64,000 nucleotides of DNA from Symsagittifera roscoffensis (taxonomy: Eukaryota > Xenacoelomorpha > Acoela > Convolutidae): the NCBI RefSeq assembly GCF_963678635.1, contig NC_087064.1, forward strand, positions 24,842,189-24,906,188, given 5' to 3'. The notes under the pieces were generated by a model that worked only from the letters and a program-made list of their open reading frames with translations, made no database searches and was not told the DNA's origin. Below, in pieces: positions 45,783-57,700 of this stretch (position 1 is the stretch's first letter; every line of letters starts with the position of its first letter). The position numbers and the translations under genes are program-made.

Positions 45783-48700
45783 CTAAACAAGTGGGCAAAC
45801 TTTTTGAAACTTTTGGGTTGTCTTTGGGGACAATTGGTTTTGTTCAAACCTTAGCTCAAACAGAAAACTGCCAAATTTTTTGGACAGTGCAAAAGCTTTT
45901 GTTAAATTAAACAACCGGAAACTGAAAAAAAATCCCAACAAACTGTTTACAAGATTTTGTTAATTTTTCTGCACTGTTGACCAAAGGAAAGAGATATTTT
46001 CAGAGAAAAATTTTAACGAGCAATTTATTCTGAAACAATCTTTAAAAGTTAAAATTAAGCGACAAATCTGAAAGTTTTTGCACTCGAAAACGATTTTTGG
46101 TTTATACATTAGAATTTAAAAATAAGAACAGAAATATTAAAATTTACTTCAGGGAATAACATAAAAACACTTTTTTGCACCTTAAGAGTTTTTGCCAGTT
46201 TTCAAGCTACTCAAATTTGATAAATCAAGTGGTGAATTATTCACAATTTGAGATAAATTAAAAAAAAAACATGCCGAGAAATGACTCGTAAACTGTTTGT
46301 ATGACAAAAATAAGGTTATGTCATCATACCACTTATTCTTGAAAAAGTTGATTCAGTGAAAAAACGACCAATAAAATTTTGCACAAAATCAGTTCATGAC
46401 CGCGATCAAAATTTACTACATACAAATGAAGAGAACAAAATGCGTTCATGAAATTGGGACAAAATTTCCTAAAATGGTACTCTACGCTTTCGAAAACTGT
46501 TTTCATATTTTTTTTCGAAGTAACTTTTCACCGGCTTCAACTCCAAACTTTTGAATGATGTTTGATGGTGAACTCAGAAAATTATAAAAAAGTGCCATTT
46601 CGTTTGTTCTGCGGGTCTCAGTTTTACAGGTCAAAACAATTAATGAAAATTTGGCACTTGGCAAGTTTGAAGCTATTATTGCACCAACTTTCAACGAGGC
46701 CAAACTGTGCACTGGTTAGGCGCACAAATTAGTGTGTGTGGTTCTCTGGAATCCAGAGACAAGTCTTGGAATTCAGAAGCATGTCTTTAAACAGGTTAGA
46801 GTTTTGTTGGAACAATCAAAGAAAAGGAAAGAACAAAAGAAAAGCAAAAATAGCGTCCTTTTTGCGGAATCCGCTAACAATTCACAAAATACACAGTTTG
46901 GCTTCGTAATCTCGGGTTGACGTCCATACAAAAAAATGCTTGTCATACAATTTCATATATGGAATCTATGGAATCTATTCATCGAAGAAAATTGTATGAT
47001 ATGCATTATTTCTATCTATTTTTTTGTGGCAGTTTCTTAGAATTTTTTCATCATACATTTTCATATATAAAAAAATTTGCACGCAAAACTAAATGCTTTA
47101 TGTGTATAGCGTAGCCCAGGCTTAGTTTATTACCCAAAAAAACGAAACATTTCAAACTAGTGTAGTTTTTAAAAATTATCAAAATTACTATATTTTTAAT
47201 ATGCCAAGATAAAAATGAGTTTGTTAAAAACAAGTCGCTTTTCGCAACCATCAAAAAATTCAAAGTAAAAACTTTCTAGCCATATACCAAGTTTTACGTT
47301 TTTAGTAAGTAATTCTATATGAAGAAGTTGTTAACATTAACTTACAAGGCTAATCTCACCGAATGCAGTTTAACTTCGTGGTAACAGCAGCTTACACTCT
47401 GGCTTTTCTTGTAACAGAATTTTTTGGTTAGTGTGTTTTTGGATGAATAGAACACAAAATTTCGAAATCATTTTTTTTGCATTTCCATTTGTGGAAAAAA
47501 TTAAAAAATTCCTGTCATTTAATCTTATAGATTATGGAAAAGAAACTTATCATATAATTTCAGATAAAAAAAGGGTTTGCGATTTTCTCACAATTTTACT
47601 TACAAATTGTATGGCACAAAGCTTGTTAATTAGTGTCGCAAAAAAATGCTTATTTCGCTATTTTGATACAGTTTTTTTTGGCCTAAAAAGTTGTATGAAA
47701 TTGTTTTATAAGCATTTTTTATTGTACAAAATTGCATGATAAGCCCTGAATGTTTAATTCCATTTTCAGAGCGGGTATTATCAACAACAAAAAGTATCAC
47801 CAGCAAAAATTTGTTGCGGTTTCCGAACACAATGAAGAAGACCCAATTCTCGAAACAAAAGAATTTGATGTCGATTTTTCTGCTTTTTTGAAAAAAAATT
47901 TCAGCCTAGAGAGGAGTATTTGAACACAATTCTATTAGTGGAACATAAGCTGATGGGTCTGTAATAATTGAGCTTGACTTTTTCCTCTTCTACTTTTGAA
48001 TTGTGAGGTTCCCCTGGCTGAACCACTCTCCTAATTCAGCCTCTGCAGTTACATATACCTATATTAAAGCTGTTATCAATTTCAACTGACACGTGAAAAA
48101 ATCAAATAAACAAAAAAATGAAAAAAAAAATGTAAAACTATCTTAATATTTTGCTTTAAAAGTTTTGAATATGAAAGAAAAAAAATGCTTACCGCCGAAA
48201 GAGCGCTGAAAGAGGCTTCCAAAACTGGTTTCCCTTTAAGTAAAAGAAATTTTTTCTAGCCTAAAGGGCTCTCATTTATACGTTACTCATTCACTTTACT
48301 CGCTCGAAATTGAACTAAGACTCAGTCACTCTCAACACCTGGAGAAATGCTTAGAAGCTGTTTTAATGTAGTTCATGATAAATCACTCGACTCATTTCAT
48401 TGATTTTTTCTGGTACATGTTTTTGCGTAATTTTGAAGAAGTTTTTAAATTTTTAAGAAAAATTGTATTATTTCAAAAGTAGCCAAAAATTTGCAAAACG
48501 CTTAATGGGTTCAAATAGAACACAAATTTTTTCTGCCTGTTCTGCGTGTCTAATTAGCCAAAAAAGCTGTGCAGTATTTTTTATCACAAGTTTTTTGACT
48601 CTGAACTTAAAGTTACGACTGTGAGGATGTCTTTTCAAAAGTAATTATGACTGGAAGAGATTTGAAAAAAAACTACCACTGACATCCTACTTGCATGGAT

Positions 48701-51700
48701 GGTTCTAAAATTTTAATGACAGGAGGATTTAAAAAAAAAGTTTAAAACTTTATCGACCCCGTTTTTAGGCCGACCTAACTGACTTTCCAAGCTCTGACAA
48801 ATCACTATACAGACCCTATTTTCGCCAAATTTTCTGCGCCGCAAGCAAATACCGAAAAAGGTCAAAAAATGCGTGTTAGGACTTTTTATCTAAAATTTTG
48901 ACCAAAAAATTGCGTTTTTTATCTGGCGCTTTCCCCCTTAAAATTAGTATATTAGCGGCATTAGAAATACTTTAGGGTTTGTCAGCCAAAAGAAAAGATA
49001 TCTCGAAATAGTACAAATGGGGGACAAAAAAAATCGGGGACCCTTTCAGTCTGCAGGTGGTCTAATCCCCAAGAAATGGGCGTCCACCCCCCCCCCCTAA
49101 GTTTGCTGATGTTACTTGCCTTTTTTCAGGCAACTAAAATTGAGGGAAACTAACAATAGGACTCCGCCCAGGTTGACCAAAAATACTACTCATACAATTT
49201 TCATATATGGAAAAAGTCTAACCATACACTTTTCATGCAAATTCATGAAAATTGCATGAAAAGTTTATGATTAGTGATTTTCCATAGATGGAACTTGTAT
49301 GACTAGAATTTTTACATGAACTAAAAAAAACTTGATTTCTTTAGTTTTTGGGATGTGGTCGTAACCGAACACTAGTGACTCAAACGATGTTTTACTCAAA
49401 ACTAAAGTCACCTAAGTTTTGTTGTCTTGCATTTATGTGGCACTAGGAACTACCTGAATTGTCTAAGATTCGTCTCACACAAACTATGCACTGAAAGAAT
49501 CAAACTATTAATTTCTGACAAAACCATTTTTAAGTTGAAACTTTTTAAAATTTTCAGACGTTTATCAGGTTTTAATTAATCAGACGTTTATCAGGGCATA
49601 CATAAACATGCCGTACAAATAAAATAGGAATTTTGAGCATTTTTGAAAAAATGTATCCTGAGAAACGTAAGAAAAAATCCAGTTTTTGTGTATCCCGGGC
49701 TACGTTATGCACACAAAAACTTAAACTTTGCATACAACGTTTTTTTTGGAAAGTGTTTGTTTGAGTGCAAAGTTTGTTTTGCGGTTGAAAAAAAAACATT
49801 TTTGGGGCATTTTCGGAATTACATGTAAAAAGTTTTGTTGTCTTCATCAAAAAAATAAAAATGCTAAAGATACATATTTCTTTTTAGTTAGTACTTTACA
49901 CTGACCTTTATGCCAAAACAACAAACAAGTTTTTTGAAAATTCGATGACACCATAATAGAAAAGTTTATGAAATTAGTATGAGTAGTTTTTTTTTTCTTC
50001 ATAGATTTAGTTTATGGAATTATATTATTAGCGTTCTCGGTCCATGGAGGTCAACCCAGGTAAGTAACTTGGTTCAAATTCAATTTTCTGCCAGTAACGT
50101 GCATGCTATTTGTTTCGAATTCTGTCACTTAAAGGAAAAAAGTGTAATTCTGCAGAAGATCTATAATGTATGCGGGAGTTTTGAAACCGATTTGGGCTCA
50201 ACTTTAAATCCTTCGAGCCAAATTAATCTTGAACGAATTGACTTGTAAATTCCAGTTTTTTTCTTGTTTTTTTCTCTTGTTTTTAAAACTCCTTTCTTGT
50301 TTTTAAATGAGGTATTGTTTTTCATGCGAAGCAATTCTATCTCAAGAACTCTTCTTGAGTATTGAAGATATTAATCAAATAAGAGTTTATTTCTTACAAT
50401 TTTGGTGTCGTTTTTTAAAACAGGTGCATTGCGGAAACAAAAAAAGAAACCAAAATGAATAGAAGCAAACTAGTCTTATGTAGTAGCGTGCGCAGAAATT
50501 TTTTCTTGGAGGGGGAGGGAGGGGAGGGGTCGGTTTTTCAAAAACTTTTTTTTAATTTGATCAATTTGATTTTGCGAGCTATCCGAAAATACTACAAAAA
50601 CCTTATTTTGACAAAATTTTCTACGCCGCAGTCAATTTTTCTAAAAAACGGGCCAAAAAAGCGTTTTTTTTGCCGCGCGCTCCTTCAAAATTGATGATAA
50701 TGGCACCAAGGCGCCTTTAGAACAAGTTTGAGGTTGGTCAGCCAAAAATGGATGTCGTAAACTTATACCAAAGAGGTGACCCTTTGGAAAAATTTGGCAC
50801 CAGTATTGTCAACGCCCCCCCCCGCCCCACCATCTTGCAACGCTACTGGTCTTATGAGTTCATGTGTGATCATACGCAAAGCATATTAATAAGTGTGTGA
50901 GGATTAAAATGTATTATTTTTTGTTGATTGTTTCAATAATCACATTTGTTCATTGGCGCTGAAAGGCAGTCAGAAGAATCGTTTTGACATCAACAGTTAT
51001 GTCTTGGCTTAAAATTGTATGTATGGTGGCCAAATTTCGAAAAGGTTCTTACTGAAATACGATATTTAGCTTCAAATCCGATGTTTATTTTTAAATCCGA
51101 CACTTATCTAAGTTGGTATCAGTTTTACAAAATTGTGTACCTTATTTTGCGAAGATCATCATAATTCAACTGATCTTTTCTTTTCTGCTCCAGTATCTTC
51201 AAAGGCTTGAACACCACTCTTCGTTCACGCGGCAGCTGGTAAGGAATTCTCATGTAGTGCGGCTCTTTTTTCTTGTCTTCCTGGTCGTCCTTTTCTTGCT
51301 CATTATTTTTGTTGGTATCATTTTGTTTCTCTTTGTTTTGTTTATCATTTTTCTTGCCATCGTCTTTCTTCTTAGTAGAATCAGACTTCTGTTTGTTCTC
51401 ATCTGCCGTTTTTTCGCTACTGAAGAATTGAAAAGTTTCACTAATGGTAAAACTTCTTAAGAAAAATATGTCTTTTTACAAAAAATTTGAGTTCGGGTGT
51501 GTGATAATCCCTAAATCTTATCTGAAAACTAGAGTAATAATACAGTTGAATTAATAGTAAAGTTTAATAAGTAAGTATGGATCAAAGAATAGAAGATAAC
51601 TATAATCTCTCAATAGTTAACACAGAGTGAGTTTCAGTCTTTAGCACCATCAAGTTGTTAGAACAATCAACGTGATTGACAGGTCTTTAATTAGTGTTAT

Positions 51701-54700
51701 TCAATCGATCTCTAACATTAATAATAATAAGTTATAACGTCCTCTATCTTAGGTGGTCTACTCACCACACCACATTTCCCCCTCTAGAAAATTTCAACAA
51801 CGTTTGAAATTCTCTTACAAGATCACAATAAACAAAATTCAGTCAATGAGTTTAAAAGTTTTTGGGATTAAGTATTCTTTCCTTGTAATTCCATTTTACT
51901 AGTCGAGAATGTTGGTCTCCTAAGTTTCTTTCTCGGTGATGGTGACGTTGTATCTTCTGATGATAACGGAATTTCCCCTGGCGAAATTGGAATAGTTTGT
52001 GACCCTTGTTTCTCTTCTACGTTTTTGACCGAATGTTTTAGTGGGCTTCCAAAGAATTGTGTCTGCCGCTTGCTTCTGCCCGAGGACCTTGAGTTGTTCG
52101 ACACCTGTGAATCCTTATCACCTTCCCCGTTTCTTTTCTCCCTTTTCTTCTCTGGTTTCCTTCTATCTGCTGATTTGTTTTCCTCCGATTTCTTTTACGT
52201 CGTTTCTGATGTTATTCCCATCTTTCCGTCTAATTTTTCTTCCTCGTTCTGTGAAGTATTTGACTTCTCTGTTGCCGTCTTACTCTGGGTCCCCTCCATA
52301 TTGTCTTGCGACTTCTCCTTCTCTGTTGTCGGTACTGAGGGAATTGGACAGTTTATGCTTTCTTTCGATTGATTCTCAATTTGCATTTCTTTTGTTCCGG
52401 CTGGTATTATGGAGATTGGACATTCTTCTGTCGACTGTGCCTCTAATCTATTTTCTGCTGATGGTACTACTTGCACCTCGTGTTCTGGGGAGCTGCTTGA
52501 TGACATGGTTAGGTCTATTACTCCTCCACTCGGTACTTCTTTAAGTACATTTGGCGATGCTACATATCTGGAAGCTAACGTTGGCGGGTTCTTTCTCGCT
52601 GTCTTCGTCAGCGTGGAATATAGTTTCATCGTCTTCGCATGTAGTCTATCCAATTTCTCGAGAGTGTTATAACAATTGTCAAGTGTTATATTTTCCGTGT
52701 CTGAATTTTCTGTTGACGTTGAAACCGGTGAGACGTCTGGTGTCGGCAGGATATGAACCGGTCTGTTTGGTCCACTTGAGCTGCACTGATGTAATGGTTT
52801 CCTCGGCGTGCTTACGGCTGGTGTCTTCTTTCCTAAATCTGAACAATATGCTGACTTGAATTTCGATTTAATTGATATGTGGTTTTTTTTCTAATTACTT
52901 TCCCATTATTGGTAATCTAAGTATTCTTAGCGACTTTAACAATTTTCCCATTAAACCGCTTGAATAAAGGATGTCCCGATTTCCTGTCTAATATTTTCCG
53001 TTATACCACTACTTTCTCCGGATAGTGAATAAGATCGAATTCTAGATTACTTGTTTTCGTCCTGTGCTCTGGCACCTCCGGTTCTACTCTAAATCTTAGA
53101 GTTCCTTGATTCAAGTCGCTTCTGAGGCTTGCTGCTAATAATGGGTTTCTTTCAGTCAGTTTTCTCAAGGCCTCAGATCCCTCCTTCTGTGAAAGATGTC
53201 TCCTGTGCAATTTCCAGTCCGATGCTGCCTTTGCCAGATTTTCCAATGCCCTGATACTCTCTGGTTCTTCTCCAGTCCTCTTCATTTTTGGTGACACGTC
53301 TCTGCTTTCCATCCCTTTCTTCATCACCTTTAATCTAGTCCTTGAGTCCGCTTATTCTCGCATCTCATGCGGCTTCAATAGTGATCTCTCCAGTCTCTGT
53401 TGATCTAGATTTAATGAACATTTTAGTTTATCCCTGAAATTAGACCATTCCGTATTCGGTTTCCGTCCGAAATGAAATTCGAAAGGTGACTTCTTAAGGA
53501 TGTTGTGACGTGATATTCGAATATCTTCCAAAATTGACTTGACTGCTGTTTGTATATCCTCAAAATTTGGGTCCAATTGCATTGTGCCTAGTTTTTTTTT
53601 ATGATTTGAATACATTTTTCTACTAATCCACACCCCCGGTGGTCTCCTACTGGGCAAAAGATTTGATTTATTCCCTTCGATTTACAAAATTCTGCTACTT
53701 TCGCATTTTTGAATCCCGAATATTGATCTGTCCTTAAATTCTTTGGTATGGTATGTTGGTGTATGTAGTTTTTTAAGAATTTGAGTATTTTTTTGCTCCC
53801 CGACTTCCTGGTGATCATGGCGGAAGGGTATTTCGAAAGTCGATCAATACCGACTATTATGAATAGTTTCTTTCCCTTAGAATCGAACATTGGGCCAGCA
53901 AGGTCTATTTAGAATTCCTCGTTCACCTCTGATAATTCTGGTAAGGGTTCTGCCGAATTGAATGTTTTAGACGTTTTAAGGTTCTTACCATACGCTGAAC
54001 ATGATCTGCAGGTTTGGCATAAATCAATGATCTCCCTATGCATTTTCGGCTACCACAGATATTGTGCCGCGTCCACCATTGCCTCTTGTCCTGCGTGTGT
54101 TCTGTGCAACCAGGCCATTACTGCTTTCCTCAGACAAGTTGGTATTGCCACTCTATTGTCAATAATGATGCAGTCGTTGATTACTGAGGCGTCGTCCCAA
54201 AAGTTTGCCATGTAGCTGCCCAATCTCAAGAATCCTTCTCTATCCTTCGCTAGGATGTGTTTCCTTAGTTGGCCTAACTGGCTGTCTTCCGTCGTGAGTT
54301 CCCCCAATAGATCCGCATCGAGTATGTTATGGAGGACTGTGGTGAATGATTTCTTGTTTGTGTTCACTGGAGCTTGTTGTTTTTTCTTCTTTCCAACTTT
54401 ATCTGCTATCATGTTGACCCTCACTGTCCTTTTTATTCTGTTCGTTCTGAAGTTTGCCAGAATTCGGGCGTAGTGCATCTTGTTCTTGTTTACGATATTG
54501 ATCCTTTTCCTTTTCCTGCTCTCGGTTATCATCTCCACTGTCTGTCTTGTTTCTGCTGTATTTCTTTCCTCAATCGGGTTTATCGTCTGTTTTATGGATG
54601 GCAGGATGAATTTACTCATTTTCCTCTAAAAATTTTGTTTTGTTGAGCTGATTATGAATTTATTTGAGCTGTTGATGTTTAAGTTTAAGGTCGGGGACAA

Positions 54701-57700
54701 TGAAATTTGTATATTTTTGGCTGAATATAACTCCATTGCTTCTGATTGGTTGGATTTTGTTACGACGCCCTCTCGTGGTGAACTGGTTAGATATGGCGTA
54801 GCTCTGAATAAATTAAAATTTGACGAATCTGATTGGTTACAATTTTCACCGCATGGCTTTCCTCCCTCTCGCGGTGAGTGGTGCATTTGCATATCTTGTT
54901 TTGATTGGTTGTTGTTTTTGCCGCATAAATTTCCGATCTGTACTTGAGGGATGTGAATTTGCATACATTGATCTGATTGGATAGTGTCAGTTCCGCATGA
55001 CAATGCACCCTCTTGCGGATGTGCGAATGTCTGATTCTGATTGGTTGATACTTGCTCCTTCCGAATCGGATGTTTTGTTACTTTTTGCGGTTCTGCATGG
55101 AGGATATGATTGGATAAAATCTTTGTACGAGATATCGACGCCCCCTTGCGGTGCTTCGGAAATTTGGTGTTCTCCTCCGTTCTCCCTCCCAATTAGTGTA
55201 AATCTCTTTGGAATTATCCTGTTTTCCTCTAGGTGGGCCTTGACTAATTGGATTTTTTTCAATTTCTTTTGTCGGCGCTGGAGTGTTAATCACCCTACAT
55301 GCCTCATCAAAGTTTTCGATGGCTTTAACTACAAATTGTTCGTCGTATTTTGATGTAGGTGGTGCCTCAAATTTAGGGCTTTTTGATAAGTAATCTGCCA
55401 TTCCTATTTTAGCTCCTGCGATGTGAGAAATTGTATATTCGAATGGTAGCATTCTGTCTGCCCATCTTGTCAGTCTGTATTGATATGTTTTGTTGCCTCG
55501 GTTTTCTGTTAATGTTGTGACTATGGCCTTGTGGTCGGTTAATATTTGGAATTGGTTTCCCAATAAATAGTTTCTGAAGAAATCACATGACCATACCACC
55601 GCTAGTAGTTCGAGCTCGTCAGTGCTGTACTTTTGTTCAGCTGCATTCAAAAATCTTGATGTGAATGCGATTGGTACCCATTTGTCCGGTTCCAATTCTT
55701 GCTCTAATGCAGCCCCCAATCCTTTGTGACTGGCGTCACATTTGATCCTACATTGTTTGGTGGCGTCGTAATGGTGCATTTTTGTTATGTTGGCGATTAG
55801 TTCCAGAATTTTCTTAAATGCGTTGTTTGCTTCTTCACTTCAAATGAATTTTTCTTTGTTATCCGCCTTCAATGATGGGCGTAATGATTCGGTGTGTTTT
55901 TGGAGATTGGGTATGAATCTGGACATGTGATTTAAAATACCCATGAATGATCTCAGTTGTTTCAGAGATTTTGGCGGTTGTAATGCCATTACTGCTTCTA
56001 TTTTTGAGTGTTTTGGTCTCACTCCTGTCTCATTTATCTCGAATCCCAGCCATATTAATTTTGTTTTTGAAAACTTGCATTTGCTGAGTTTTAAGGCAAA
56101 CCCTTCTTTGTCTAACCTTGACAGGACTTTGTCAACTATTTCATTGTGTTCTGTGACTGAACCTTTTGATACTATCAGTATGTCATCTAAGAAACAGAAG
56201 ACTCCTTGATATCCTTGGATTGTGTTGTCCATTGCCTTCTGGAATTCCTTTGGAATGTCTGTTAGTCCATAAAATCCGGTTTTGAATCTGTACGTTCCAG
56301 TAAATTCCCAGTATACGATGCTGAAGTTACAGTGTTTGCTCACGGACTCGTCTAATGGGAGTTGACTGAATGCGTACTTTAGATCTAATGACGTAAACCA
56401 GACTGTGCCCTCTGTCTTGGTTGTAATTATTTGGGCTGCTGAGTCGAGTAGTTCTAATAAATTTGGCATCTGAAATTTATTTTTGAAGATCTGTGAGTTC
56501 ATTGGTTTTGCGTCCATTGCTAGTTTCACCGTGCCGTCCTTTTTTGCTGTTATGACTACTGGAGCTACGAAGTGATCAATTGTGCATTTATCAAGTTTTA
56601 CTATGTGGCCTTCTTTTATGAGTTTCTTAATTTCCGCTCCCACTTTGGTTTGAATATGGATTGGCACTCTTCTGCCTTTTTCCTGAATTGAGATCAATGG
56701 TGATTTAAATGACGTGAATACCTTGTGGTTCTTTGAGCGTCCCAATCTATGGAATACGTCATTGTATTTCTTAGTGACTTCGTTCTTCCAAAAGGTCGAT
56801 TCGACTGATTCATTTTCTTGCTCTTCTGAAATTGCATTTATTGACTTTTTGGGTGGTTTTAGTTGAGTTGTTACTATTCCCGGGTCTGGTTGGATGTCTA
56901 AGCCCAATGAACATCTGGTTCTATTCTCGGAAATTAAGAATTTCGCTCCTCGGAGTCTCCATCCATTTGAGTAAATGTCATTTTCTAGTATTCCGAAGAG
57001 TTTTATCGGTTTGTGGTTGTAATCTACGTACGTTATGGATAACGGATTCTTATCTAGTGATATGATCTTTGCGTTGGGGTCTTTCTGTAATAGAGTTTCA
57101 GCTGTACGTTTGTTTACAAACAACGCTGGGCTTCCAGTGTCGACGGTGGCGCTAAATAAAGAGCCTCTTGTTTTTAGCGTTGTTCTTAGACACTTAGTTT
57201 TCCCCGTTGCAGAGTTGATTACTTCTAGATTCTTGACTGTTTCCTTTTGTAGTGATGCTACCGAGATTTTTAGGACTGAGTAGTTCTCTTCGCTGTCTGA
57301 GTCTATGAAGTTACAGTCCTCTTCTTCGTCCGGATCTGGTTGTTCGACATTGGCCACTTGATTACTGTTGCAGCATTTCGCAAAATGTCCCTTTTCTCAC
57401 AATTTCTACATGGTGCTCCTCTGGCTTGGCATTTAGATTTGTGTTCGGGTGTGAATCTTCTTCCACAGAAATAGCATGGTTTAGATTGAGTGTTCGACTG
57501 GTCTTGCTGATTTTTGGGTTTGAAATTTCCTTTCCCTAGCGCTCTATTCATTTTGTTTTGGACATTGTTTTTCGACTGGATCAGTGGTTCTTGTTTGACC
57601 CGAAACTGGTTAGATGAGTTTGTGAAGTTTGCTGAATTGCTCGTTGTAGATGGGTTCTGCTTTTGGAGAGTGCTCGCTGTCACGTATAACTTCTCCTGAA

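Noticed and set aside
50039-50066. Apparent exon end, ATGGAGGTCAACCCAG followed by GTAAGT
   Set aside because: The words are the reversed edge of the family B repeat seen at 29523 and 46911, so the donor-like site is repeat sequence.
51113-51460. Hydrophobic + strand frame of 115 codons that could look like a membrane protein
   Set aside because: It is the opposite strand of the Lys/Asp-rich exon at 51141-51419, whose splice phases fit the minus-strand gene.
52041-52544. 167-codon + strand frame rich in Ser, Phe and Leu
   Set aside because: Antisense of the Ser/Glu-rich retrotransposon tail; no independent support.
54654-55353. Two + strand frames with repeated SDWL.F..P.RGE-like phrases, suggesting a repeat protein
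   Set aside because: The phrases are translations of the six-unit DNA array within the retrotransposon, read on the strand opposite to pol.
57385-57400. A canonical programmed -1 slippery heptamer joining gag and pol
   Set aside because: The local run GAAAAGGG does not fit X-XXY-YYZ in the gag frame, and the other copy shifts the opposite way; recorded only as an open question.
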